Below, piece after piece: positions 1 to 11,794 of a stretch of 64,000 nt of DNA. The notes beneath the pieces are model-generated. The model was given only the letters and a program-made list of their open reading frames with translations, ran no database searches and was not told the DNA's origin. The stretch lies in assembly GCA_013399305.1 (NCBI GenBank), contig VXAI01000021.1, forward strand, positions 7,034,794-7,098,793, given 5' to 3'. How positions within the stretch are numbered: position 1 is the first letter of the stretch; every line of letters starts with the position of its first letter. The DNA is from Rostratula benghalensis. Its lineage: Eukaryota; Chordata; Aves; Charadriiformes; Rostratulidae. Both the position numbers and the translations under genes were made by a program.

Positions 1-2384
1 AAAAAAAAAGTTTATTCTTTGGATTCTGAAATGAACCATCTCAGTGTATCTTCCTCAGTATTGACTCTGTTCAGCTCTCAGCTTAACAGTGCAATATTAA
101 AACCCTATTTTCACTGATGAGTTGCAGTGAAACCACTGGAGCTACCACACAGTTAGCTACCGACCTCAATTGTGGTTAAATCATCATGCAGGTGACTTAA
201 ATTAGGTTTTTTTTTCCTTTAAGTTTGGTATCACTTGGTTCTTTCACCTTCTCTCCTGTCTGATAAAGATACTAGATAATTTGTACACATTAGTGCCTGG
301 GCAGAGTAGAGTAATTTGCACAGAAGTCTGAAAGTCTGTCTTTGTCTAGAATATCTTGGACTTGTGTAGTAGAGAATCACTGAATCTGCAATTCAAAGAA
401 TGGAGTATGAATCAGTACAGATTAGTACCACTGAAGTATGGAAAGAGCAGCCACATTTAAATTACTTATTTGCACACTGGGGAAAAATTAATTGGTATAA
501 AAAAACTAACAAACCACAAACAACTACCCAATCCCATACAAAACCCCCACCTCATCTATGTTATGCCTTGCATTAGAAAGTCATAACTTTGATAGATTTC
601 TACTATAATCACAAGGATATTGTCATAAATCCCATAGAAATGCTGAGTTTGCTTTTTCAGAGAAGGCAAGAGCTCATGCCATTCAGAACAGGTTCTGCTT
701 CATTCACACAGGTGCCTCAGGGGATCTCCTCTCTTCCTATCCTACCACTAAGTAAGTACTTTCTCTGAGAAGTGACTTATAAAAACATTTTTGGGACTGG
801 CTAATGAAATGCAGAATTAGATCTGAAAGATCTAAGTTTTATACATGGGTTTGGGTAAGAGAGAGACCATTTCTAGAAAAATCCACGAAATTAAAAACAT
901 GAGGCTCCCCAAAATCCTCCTCGGTAGGCTTATGTGCAGTCTAGATATGGTTTCCACTGCTTAATTTACTAGACACAGGCTTACAGTAGGCATTTTAATA
1001 TACCTCCATAATGAAATGCTGAGCAAACTGTACTTTCCCACTGCTGTATAACTAGTATTGACATTCATATTAATAATGGTAGTTCAATTTGGGTGTCTGG
1101 TGGAAGAACAAACTCTAAGGTATCTATAAGCAATAAAATTGCTTGACATACAAGAAGTTGGAAGAAATTAGAATGGGAAATTAATCAAAGCTTCAGTACT
1201 TGCTATTTGTTCCCTTATGCTAACCCTGCATCCCCACTACTCTCCTCCAAGTTAGTTTGACTTTGTAAAACTCATTGTGGTGAGATGATGATTTTAATGA
1301 ATTCAATGAGCTTTGAATTGGGTCCTTCAGAACTAAAACTCTAAGTTGATGGATATTTTCTTATTGCTAAAAGAAACTGTTATTTTGGTTTGGTTTGTTT
1401 CCTTTTAGCAAAGTGTATGATCTCTGTTCTTAATGAAAACTGTTGATTATGGCTTTTCTCTGCATGGACTCAGTGTCGTATGGCACCCAGAGGATTACAA
1501 CTTTCACAAGCGCTTCTGCCTAAACCCAAAGTTGAGATCAACTTCCAACTGATGCTGGATATGCTTGTGTTGCTGTCATTTAAGTTAATTAGCTCTCTAT
1601 CTTTCGTTTATCAGTTAGTCCTTGTCTCAGTTTTGGTGTGTAAGACATTCTCAGCTCAGATCTTGCACTAAAGAAGCAGGAGGACGATGTTGTCCCACTT
1701 TGTTTTGTCAAAAAACTAACCAATTATGGGGGACTAGGTCAGCTCCATTACTTGCCTGATTTTTGGACCTGGGATATGAATCTGGGTATGGTACTGTTAG
1801 ACCTCTGCGATCATTTCTGTCTTATTAGCATATTTCATTTTTTTGGTTCTATATAAAGCGTAAAGGCTAAATGACAAGTGTTTCCCTAGTGGAGCTCTTC
1901 TTGCCCAAACTCAGTGAAATGAACTCTGTGGCATCCACCTTGAGAGCTGGTTTTATGCTTATGAAGAGGAATGACTTAGGGTGCTCAGGTCTAGGTGGCT
2001 TTCATGTCCAAAAGAGGTAAAAATACACAAAATTGAGCAACCAAGATAGCCTGCTCTGAAATTATGGCAACAGGAGTATAAAGTCTCTAAAACAAAAAGC
2101 CCATAAACATAAATAATCCAATCATGAGATTAGCCATTGCTCCAGTTGGAACCCCAACAGCATAGAAAGTTAGCCAGTAACATAGTGGTAGCTGACAGGA
2201 AGAAGGTATAGCCTCTAGTTACCTTAGAGGTGTGATTTTTAGTATTAAAATTATCTAGGAGGAGATTTTATGTGTAAATATAAGACCACCTAAGTATAAT
2301 TAGCAGATGGAAACTGCAACATGCACAAACAAGTTTTTGTTACATAACAGCAAGTGTCCAACGAGCTATTCTAATGTGACATTT

Positions 2385-2579
2385 TTTCCCTTCCTATTTT
2401 TGTATAAATGTCCCTATGTGTTTCTTTAAAGGTGTGCTGGCCACACCGGATGCGTAGCTGTAGCTGAAATAAAGACACGTAACCCAACTCCGTGTGTTCA
2501 CCGACTGACACACTGGGTGACGAACTTATGCTCAGGTTCAGCAGCTGGGCTGAAATTCCAGCCTCGTTTGTTGGTTGCA
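2385..2579 (+). mobile_element. Possible solo or decayed retroviral LTR (3' half)
   Basis: Signals in LTR order: TATAAAT at 2403-2409, AATAAA at 2468-2473, a GT-rich segment (CCGTGTGTTC) shortly after it, and a terminal CA at 2578-2579. A TGG, the usual first bases of a tRNA primer-binding site, follows two bases later at 2582. CpG density is higher than in neighbouring DNA. The left boundary is not defined and no coding remnants follow, so this is at most a solo LTR. It could also be unrelated unique sequence. Confidence 0.4.
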
Positions 2580-3020
2580 CTTGGTGATTCCCGTTCTTTG
2601 GTGCCTAGTTTTTCTCCCCAGGGAGAAGGACCAGGCACGGGCCCTAATCAAAGCTCTGCTAGGTAGAGGAAGCCACAGCACTAAGTCTTAAATACTGCCA
2701 TGCTGAGTTGGAATTTCTTTCTGCCCAACTCCCGTTTGCTTCAATGGCCAAGGGTTTCTTTCATTTGAATAGGGCAAACACCTCCTATTCCCATTGTGGA
2801 TTTCCAGGTAAAGTGTTCACAGTGGAGACAATGATATTCCCCTATTTTAAATCCTCTAAAGCACACACAGGTGTTACAGTAAATATATTCATTTCAAATG
2901 AATATATTCAAATACATAAATGTATTAATTCAAAATACTTTAATACAGGCAACTACATAAACAAAGTATAAACCATTCCTAAGGAAAAACAAAACATGCA
3001 AGCAACCCCCACTTTGCTCC

Positions 3021-3037
3021 TTTTTTTTTTTTTTTTT
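3021..3037 (+). repeat. Poly-T run (17)
   Basis: Seventeen Ts; nothing recognisable adjoins. Confidence 0.97.
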
Positions 3038-3278
3038 ATGTGCCCTCCAGTGAAATTCGGCTTCTATTTAACAGAAACAAGTGACTCAGGAGATAAAAAA
3101 ACCTAGGAAGCTCTTTTTGATGTGCTACAAAGCACTCTGCAGCGGCTACTGAAAATCACCCCGCTGAGTACATTGGAACCACTGTCTGGAACATAAAAGA
3201 GACACCACAGTTAAGTAGTGGCTAATATGTGTGAATTGAGTGTTGGAGAGAGCTCAGATGCTTTTAGCAGCATGACTT

Positions 3279-3311
3279 CCCCCTCTCCTCCTCCCCCCCC
3301 CTCTCCCCCCC
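3279..3311 (-). repeat. C-rich tract; G-quadruplex potential on the minus strand
   Basis: C5 at 3279-3283, C9 at 3293-3301 and C7 at 3305-3311, separated by TC-rich spacers and followed by A8. On the minus strand these are G runs; the two long runs can each supply two G3 blocks, so four G runs are available. In GALNT18 pre-mRNA sense this is the G-rich strand. Confidence 0.75.
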
Positions 3312-3833
3312 AAAAAAAACGAAAGGAAAAGACTCAAGTCCTGTTAGACCAAGTCGGAGAGGTGAGGTGTGTGCAGAGCCATGGCTTAACCCCTCAGAGA
3401 GGCTCAGCTTTGGTTCCTTCCTGTAAGGGTATGAATAAAAGAATTGCTCTGAAGTACGGGCAGAGGGGTTTGTGTAGCGCTGACTTAAAATTTCCCGTTG
3501 TTAGCCTACTTGATTGGGTTTTCCCCTTTGTATGCCTCATGCAAACCTGAGATAGTGGTATTGCCCTGTCACCTCCAGGGTGATGAGAGCCCACCCAGTA
3601 TAGGTTGCAAAGCCTGAACTAGTGACCTGTTTAATCGTTGAAAGTGCACGATCGAGTAACTGCACTGAATGCAAGGGAGCAAGCAGCACTGAGGCACTGA
3701 AATCTAACGCTGCATTTTCCTACTCTGCCTGGCTCCGCCTTCAAATGACAGTATTCCTGAGTGGTTTCTGTAATCTGGCATCAGTGTTAGCATTTGGAAC
3801 CCTAAAGCCAAATGCAGACAAGGTGTCCTTTTA

Positions 3834-3868
3834 GTTGGTTTGTTTGTTTGGTTGGTTGGTTGGTTTTT
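3834..3868 (+). repeat. GGTT/GTTT low-complexity repeat
   Basis: Alternating GGTT and GTTT units ending in T7. Confidence 0.9.
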
Positions 3869-5850
3869 TTAAACAATTTAGTAAAACCTGTATAAAACTG
3901 ACAGTCATGTTTACAGCTTGCTCAGCAAAATACTTTCTCGTTATACTACACTTCAGGCAAAGTGAAAGGCAAGTTGTTTATCTGGTTCCTTTTCCCCATC
4001 CTAGATAGGACCTCTGTTTTCCAATTTAAAGGTGAAAAACTGATAGCCTAGGGTAAAGTCTTTAATCACGATACATAAAATGTAACTCTATAGATTGAAA
4101 CAAGTTAAAGAGGAATTCTGCCCTGAACAGAGTTAGGATTAAGATTGTAGATGATGAGAAGGTAGCTCAAAGGCAGCAGAAGTCTCAATTCAAGTATTTT
4201 GCAAAAATAGGCTGCATGTGACAGCAGTAACAAATTTGACTGAAAACTTGATGGGGTTTGCAACACAAATTGAAGCAATTCCTGTGAGAAGCACAAACGC
4301 TCTCATCTCCTGCTGGTAGCCTTAGACACATAAAACTGAGTGAGTGTTCCATAAGCATACTTTTAATGTGAATGCTATCTCAAGTCACTCATCCTGCTAT
4401 GACCAAGAGCTATTGGAACGTGTCACAACACACACAGTGGAAACCAATACTTGTTAACTCCGTTAGAATTATTGTCCTTTCTGCGTACCTGCCATATTAA
4501 GAGGTTTCCTTTCAAGTCTTTCAATAAAGCAAAATTTATCCAATAATATGGTATCTAAGGATACCATTTGATGTGTCCACAAACCACTGCACTCCAAGAA
4601 TGCTAATAAGCTGAGCAAAGTAATTAGACAGTCTTCGCTGAATTGTTCTATAGTTTTGTTTTTCTGTGTTGGGCAATGGTGGGTGCACAGTTCCCAAAAC
4701 TCCCTCTTCCCGTAATTTGTTCTGCAGGGCAGCAAAGTGGGATGGCTCCTCTCTGGAACACTGGTCCTTGCTGAACCAGGCTTAGTTGAAAGCTGTCACA
4801 AAGCTTCTCTGATGTCTAGAAGGCCTCCTATCCAGAGGGTTACAAATGGGACGGACTATTGGTACAGCTTTTTTTTTAAATACTAGAGAAGGTAAATACA
4901 ATTTTTTTGTAAAGAACTATGTACAGTGTACACACAGTGTGTAACCTGGAACTCCTGCCCCTCTATACTATTGCTGCAGAACTGAGCTTATAAACTGTTA
5001 CACTCCCTCAGCTAAACAAAGCATGTTCTGCCTTCATGACAAAAGATGCATTAAAAAGCATCTGTAAATGTATATCCAGCCAAAAATTCTGGACAGTTCA
5101 TGGGTTTTCTTGCCGAAAATGTCACCTTAGGTTTACTTCTTTTTTGTGTTGAATGACATCTTTTAATCAGATGACATTTTACTGGTCACAGCATAAAATC
5201 TTTCTTATTTCTGGCTATATTTAATAGAAATTCAGTGTTATATTTACTCTCAAATTCTCTTCAGTAAGAACCAAGTCATTTTCTGTTCTTTGTTACTCCA
5301 AGTCAGATTGCCAAGGCTGCGCTTTGATACATGAACAAAAGAGCACATGGCAGGAAATGAACAGAGATGGGGCTTCCCATAGTTTAGGTATTTTAAAGGA
5401 TGGACTGGAATGTGGTTGTGTGGCATCATTAAAGCTTAAAGTCTACATGGACTTGGCCAATGTAGTCATTGTTTGTACTTGGTGCATCTGGCCAGATGTG
5501 ATCCATGACATTCCTGTTTTTAGGTGGGTGTGATGGGTTCTGTGAGCTGCAGATAAAGCCATGTACAAAGGGGAAACGAGGAAGGAGGTTGTTGTTTTAG
5601 ACTGAGCTAGGGCTTTAAAAGCTGATAAAAGTCTTGGCCATGAAAATGAACAAAGGTTTTGATCGCTTATAAAATGAAGGATATTAAATGAACGTTGGGC
5701 TGGAGATTGTCAGTGTCACTGAAAATCAGACTGATAGCTCTTTTTAACAAGTTTTCAGAAGTATAAAGCATACACTTTAGTTACAGAGTTTAAACCTACC
5801 ATTTGCTCATCACGTTAAACCTCATGTTATTCTACCTAAAAAGACAGAAG

Positions 5851-5865
5851 AAAAAAAAAAAAAAA
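5851..5865 (+). repeat. Poly-A run (15)
   Basis: Fifteen As following GACAGAAG. It underlies a lysine-rich chance ORF. Confidence 0.97.
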
Positions 5866-6169
5866 GTGGTCCTATCAGCTTGCCTAATCATGGCCATTCC
5901 AGAAAAAAAGCCTGACAAGTTTAATAAGTGTATCCAATCTCGTATCACACATGCTATACAGACTGTTGCATTCCCTAGTCTATCATTTTCTATTTGTACC
6001 TTAATCAGTGACCTCAAATATTTACAGGTTCACTCTGCTTTTGAGGCAGAGACTCTAATCATCACTACTGCTTTGATACACTTGAATCAAGGAATTACGC
6101 TGAGGTGTACATAGTATAAATAATCTGCACTCCAAACAGGATGCATGATCTTCTCATTCATTTCCCCTG

Positions 6170-6190
6170 AATTTTCCCCTGGGGAAAATT
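6170..6190. repeat. Near-perfect 21-bp palindrome
   Basis: AATTTTCCCC, then T, then GGGGAAAATT: two exact 10-bp arms with one central base. Confidence 0.97.
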
Positions 6191-9100
6191 TTCAGTGACT
6201 GCTAGTACACCAAATTTAGTCTAAAAAGAAAAATAAAAATTACTTGATTTTTGCAAGTAATTTTGTCTTTTATGTGGTCGCTTCTGTATGGATGTTGCTG
6301 CGGTGAGAATGTATTCATAGGAAGAAGTAGATAGTTCATCCCATAGAGTAATTAATGTATTTCCAGTATTGCCCATTGCTTGGAAATACTGGATGATGTT
6401 TCTGAGTTTAGAATTTCTGCTTTATAATTGTATAAAGGATATAGGTACGTACAATGGTGTATATACAGGTAACTGCTTCATTGCTTCTCAAATCTGAAGC
6501 AGTATGACAAATGCTTCAATTCTTTGGAAAACAGGGGCTCTGTAAGTAAAGCAGGCTCTGTGGTATATTTCCTTATTGTTCACATTTTTCAAAAAGTAAT
6601 TTATTTAAATGGAAATATTCCTGGTGAAGTAGATTGTTCACTTTTGCTTTTCTTGAAAGGCACTTTTTTCCTAATACATTTATATGACTACTGTGAAAAT
6701 AAGGTGCATTTAACTGCTATTACATGTACTAAATATTATCTATAGTAGTGTTACATATTGAAAAGATGATGTCTGACAGCCATTTAGATCACTATTTACA
6801 GTTAGAATGGCAAATTAGAATCTTTACTTTTAAAATGTGAACTTATTTTTCCTACGCTAACCAAAGCTAGTTGCTGTGTACAACATAAACTTGGAGTTAT
6901 AATAGGGATCACCCAAACCATTTCTTACAGGGAAAAAAAAAACAACCAAAAACTGATTAATTTTTTTCTTCCTCCTGCACTCAGGTTCTGCTGTCAGGTA
7001 GCCATCTGAGCACTGGTCTTACATCCTTTCACTGGTACCAAGTGAGTAAGTACTATGAAATGACAATGGAATTCAATGCATCGTTCAACAGTTGTAACCC
7101 TTTCATGTTGGTATCACGCTGTCACAAATGCTAAATTTTTGTACTGCTGCAACAAATTTTTAATACTGCAGCTGTGATTAATCAAATGATGCAGACTTAT
7201 CTATAGGTCCAAATTAGGTTGTAGTAACTAGTGTACTGTGCAGTCATTTTCTGTTTTGTTTAATCTAGATTGGTGACGTGAACATGGAGCAGCCTAGGTT
7301 CTGAGTACAGGCCTCTAAAGATGTAATAGTTCCACCTTCAAGATGTAGAAATACACAATACTGTTAATTAAACTATTTAAATAAATGCAGTTAAACCTGG
7401 CAAAATGAATTGTGTTTTCCTACAAATAATGTAATTGGAATAGAAAACAAATTACTGAGAAACAGATAAAAATCAGAAACGGAATGAATGGATTTGTATC
7501 TATCAGTAGTGTTTTCTACATATAAATATAAAACCTTACCACAGATCTAGAACAGATTACAAAGGCCCATTGTTAAGAGCAAGATTAAGAAAATAATACC
7601 TCACAAATAAATAAATTCAAGCCTTCACTGAAATACAAAGAAGGTCTTAAGGATATGAAATTCATTTTACTACAGAATTTGGTGATAGAACTAAGACAAT
7701 TCAAGTTGGCCAGACCAGAGAGATCATTAGGGATTTTTCAGAAAGTAAACACGAATCATTACTGTACCAGAGGTGGCCAGGAAATCTTTCTGGCGTATTG
7801 TTAGAAAAACATCTGCAAAACCAAATATTCTAGGTATACAATATGATTTTTTAAATTAATTATTGAACACTGTTTCAGGGGTGGGAAGTAGTTTATAAAG
7901 GGATTTTTTTTTTCCATACACAGCCTTGCTAGTTATGGTTAAATGCAGAATTCACAGCTGAACTTATTGTTCTGTTTTGGCAACAAATCCAAATCATGTA
8001 TTTTGTTGAACTTCTGATAGCTAGGATTACTTAGTAAGTCCTTTGTAGAAAAGGAAAAACTAGCTTTCTGCTATGCAGTTGGTAATGATGCACAAGGCCT
8101 TCCTGACTACAGCTGCTGTCCTGAGTAACAAGTTAAAAGGGCAATTCATTTAGAAATAAACTGAATGCCGTTTTGAGAACTGACAGTCATAAAAGAGTGA
8201 GCTCCAGAAATGCCTGTTGGTGAGAGACGACTCACAGGTTGATGTTTTTTGGATGTTTGGGTTTTTTCTCAGTGGTGAAAAGGGATGCTGTTTATCAGTG
8301 TCTCTCCTGCATGTCCTCCTTGGTAGCACGCAGAAAACTGCAAAAGCCCAACTCTCTACACTGAGTAGTTACTGGCTACTTAGTGCTCTAACTGTGATAC
8401 TCTAAAATTCAGAACAAGAAGTTAAGCTGTGTTTCCACACTATATAAGTTAATGGCAACAATGACAACAAATGTTACATTTTTATACTTCCTTCTACTAG
8501 CAGGAGTGTTAGATATAAGTAAATCCTGTGTTTCTAAGGATCTCTGGAGTCTTGAGACTTGGTCTAAGGAAAAGAATCCAAAGCTAATGCTCTGCACCAG
8601 TGTTTTCTGCAGAGTAATTTTACTCTGAGAAAGAGAATTTTTTTTCTTATGCGGTCTTTCTTTTCATGGATCGTGCCATACAGTAGATTGTGCCTGTGTA
8701 GAGAAACAATATTATGGTGTAACTAGGAAAAAGATGGAAGTGCTGAACACATAGGCTTTATTTGCATGTTTTGCAGCTACATTTTGTGAAAAGCTTAGAA
8801 GAGTTACCTTTTTCTCTTTCATTCTGAGATTACATATAAATGACTTCTGCAAACAAGTCAGGCTTGATTTATCTGCCTTGATCTAGGCTTGCTTCAAGAT
8901 GTGTAAAGTAAAAGACAGAGAAAGGCAACAAAGATGCTTTAAAGTGGATGGAATATTCGGATAGTGGGGAATTACAAAATATACTGAAATGACATAAAAA
9001 TAGGACTTTGCATAAATGACTATTTACTGTAGGATCTGACTTCAGTGATCAAAAGTATGAACACCTGTGAATACCAGTGTGAAACTGGTTAATTAACTTT

Positions 9101-11400
9101 CTAAGGGAAAAAAGGATTGTTAGAGTTAGAAATTTGCAACAAGTAGTGTGATTTATGCAGGTACAAGAAACCTGTTGAACTCATTGTTGCTGCCATCAAG
9201 ATTCAGTGGCTGACTAGATGTTTTTAGTGGGCTGGATTAACTGTAAGAGTGCTGATAAAACACCTTTTTATAGGCATGCTGAGATGATCATTCAGACAAA
9301 TCAAATCCTGGTCTTCGTGAAGACACACGTTAGGGGTCAAGAAGGGAATCCTCCTCTGGGTGTTACAGTGAACTACTGGCTCAGAACAGAGCTCATTTCC
9401 ATGAAGCTGTCAAGCATTGACCATTGCCTGAGGCAGTCTTCTAGATGAGGTAATTATCCTAGTTAATTAATTTTCTGATCTGTGATGTGGCAAATTGTGT
9501 ATTCCAAGATTTTGCCTTTGCAGTCATTGCTTCTGTTCATGTTGCTTTCTACAGCTTGTTCTGCATGGTTTGTGCAAAACTGTTAATGTGTCTTCCCTCC
9601 CCACTTTTGAGGGTGCACAAGATGCAGTATTAGTTTGCTAATGAAAATCCATTCACAGCACGCACAGCGTGAAGATCGTTCCTAAGAGCACTTACTGCCT
9701 TATTCATTCTCTTTTTCTCTGTATGGATGAAAATATTGTTCTAACAATAGCACACCTAGAAAACTAATGTAAAGAAGAAGAAAAAGTCAAATTATTTACC
9801 AGCCTTAGTTTAGGGGATTCCTAGCTATTCATCTTCAGCCAGACAAATAAGAAATTCCTTTCAGCACGTTTAGATAACCCAAGATTTTTATATTTTCCCT
9901 AGGAAAGATGAGATGTTTTCCCTAGATATCTTAAAAAATTCCAAAAGATTTATGGGTTTTAGATGACAGAAAATATGCATTCCTATGTCTTTGTGAGAAG
10001 TGACTCTTCCTAAAATGTAACTCCCTTGGAGAGCAAAAATACTTAATGACAATTTTATTTATTGTGTGTGTGGTGTAGTCAATTAATCTAGCTTTTCTAA
10101 TGAGTGCTCAATAGAAAGGCTTCCTAACTCATTTAAACCCAGAAACTGAACTGCTTGCATTGTCATTATATGCTTATGATTAAACCAGTCTCTAGAGACC
10201 AAGAAATAAATTGAGTGCCAACAGAAGAAAATCAAGAAATGAATTTGCACAAGTATTTCAATCAATCTGCATGTTGTAACATGGGACTTTCAGTTAAGCT
10301 CTTCGGGACTTCGGTCACAGTATCTAGTTATTGAAAATGGCTTTTTCCCTGGTAACCACACAAATCTGTTAGCTGATTATAATTGATATTGGGAAAGGAA
10401 TGTCCTTGCAGTTGCAGCACAAACCTTGCACAGTTTGTTCAAACAATAATGGAAATAATCTATTATTTGTAGGTTATACTGAGCATCATTACTGTCAGGT
10501 TCAGGATACCAGACTTGATGGCCTGAATCACCTCACTAAATAACAAACCCTCTTTTCTTGTCACAGATATCATTATTGCATCCTAATTTAATTGCCTTCC
10601 AAGTGAACATTTTTCTCAAGTATTTGCATCTTGGACTGTAGCCTGTTACTTGGTAGACAAACCTTGCTTACATATGTGTTGTTCTTGTCTCTATTGGAAT
10701 TAAAGATGCAAATTCTACTGATTTAATCAGGGCAGAGTTTTGTTTTCATCTGGGAGGTTAGAAATAATAACAAGTGTATGCTAAAGGTAAATTACTTCCA
10801 TCATTCTTGCAGCTGAGGAATGCAGAACTCAAGAAGTGATTGGTCCAGTGAGGGACCAAGAACAGAGCTCAGATCTCCTGAAATGCAGCCACTTCTGGTA
10901 AATGTCGTCACCAGTCAAGTGGTAGAAAATGTTCAGGATTTGGGCATTCTTTAGCATGTCTGTCATTATAAAGCCAGGCAGTACCTTGTCAGCAGCAGCT
11001 GCCATCTGTAATTTTTAGACGGAGCCTATATGGACATCTGAAATTAGGAAAAATCAGGTGGAACTAGAACAAATAATGCCTTTGTAAATAAACGTGATGT
11101 TTAAATTTGCCTGTTAAAATATGCAAATAGGGTATCTGTTTTGAAGGAAAAACACGTGTATGTGTTAACTTCCTTTTAAATTAATTCAGCACAAGTGTCT
11201 TTGGAGCTTAAATGTAGTCCTCAGGAGAGTTAAATACTGCATAATGTGATATGCTGGAAAACACTTAAAATGCACCCACTAAAAGCTCATTTTAGTGCTG
11301 TGTTCACACAGAAACTTCCAAGCGGGCAAGTTCTACACCTAATTTGCAAAGGTTAAAACTTGCTACTAGAAAATCACTCCAAATAGAAGACTCAACTGAC

Positions 11401-11445
11401 AGAATCATAGTGGTTTGAGTTGGACGGGACCTTAAATATCCAGCA
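11401..11445 (-). mobile_element. Short CR1 3'-end fragment
   Basis: The plus strand AGAATCATAGTGGTTTGAGT followed by tggacgggaccttaaatatcc matches the reverse complement of the generic CR1 3' end (AGAATCATAGAATGGTTTGG, then TTGGAAGGGACCTTAAAGATC, from memory). Only about 45 bp remain, so subfamily and age cannot be told. Confidence 0.75.
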
Positions 11446-11706
11446 ATAATTGCAAGCAAATTTAATACCAGCTCTTAAAACACAGTATTATATAGTAATA
11501 TTTGTATTTAATATCTTCTCTGCATGTGTTTTGCTTATACATTTTCATATTTAAGTTGAGGTTGAGTATTCAAAATGAGGAAAGACTGAATGCTTTCAGA
11601 TTCTTGTATTTCTAAATAATTCAATTCTGCATCAATGGGATGAGTGTTTGTAGGCTTATAGTAAGATGTAGTCTTAAAAACCAAATTCTCTGGCTCACTT
11701 GTTTTT

Positions 11707-11733
11707 AAGAAGTATGTTTTTTACATACTTCTT
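11707..11733. repeat. Perfect hairpin: 11-bp stem, 5-base loop
   Basis: AAGAAGTATGT (11707-11717), loop TTTTT, ACATACTTCTT (11723-11733). It is followed 10 bases later by a second hairpin. Confidence 0.97.
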
Positions 11734-11743
11734 GTATGTATGT

Positions 11744-11794
11744 GCAATATTTTAAGAAGTTTTTAAGAAGTTTTAGTATGACTTAAAATATTGC
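11744..11794. repeat. Perfect hairpin: 13-bp stem, 25-base loop
   Basis: GCAATATTTTAAG (11744-11756) and CTTAAAATATTGC (11782-11794) are exact reverse complements. The loop contains a direct repeat of TTTTAAGAAG. Confidence 0.97.

Noticed and set aside
10490..10545. Phrase GGATACCAGACTTGATGG as a CR1-like relic
   Set aside because: Only about 20 bp resemble the common reptile/bird phrase I remember; too short to support.
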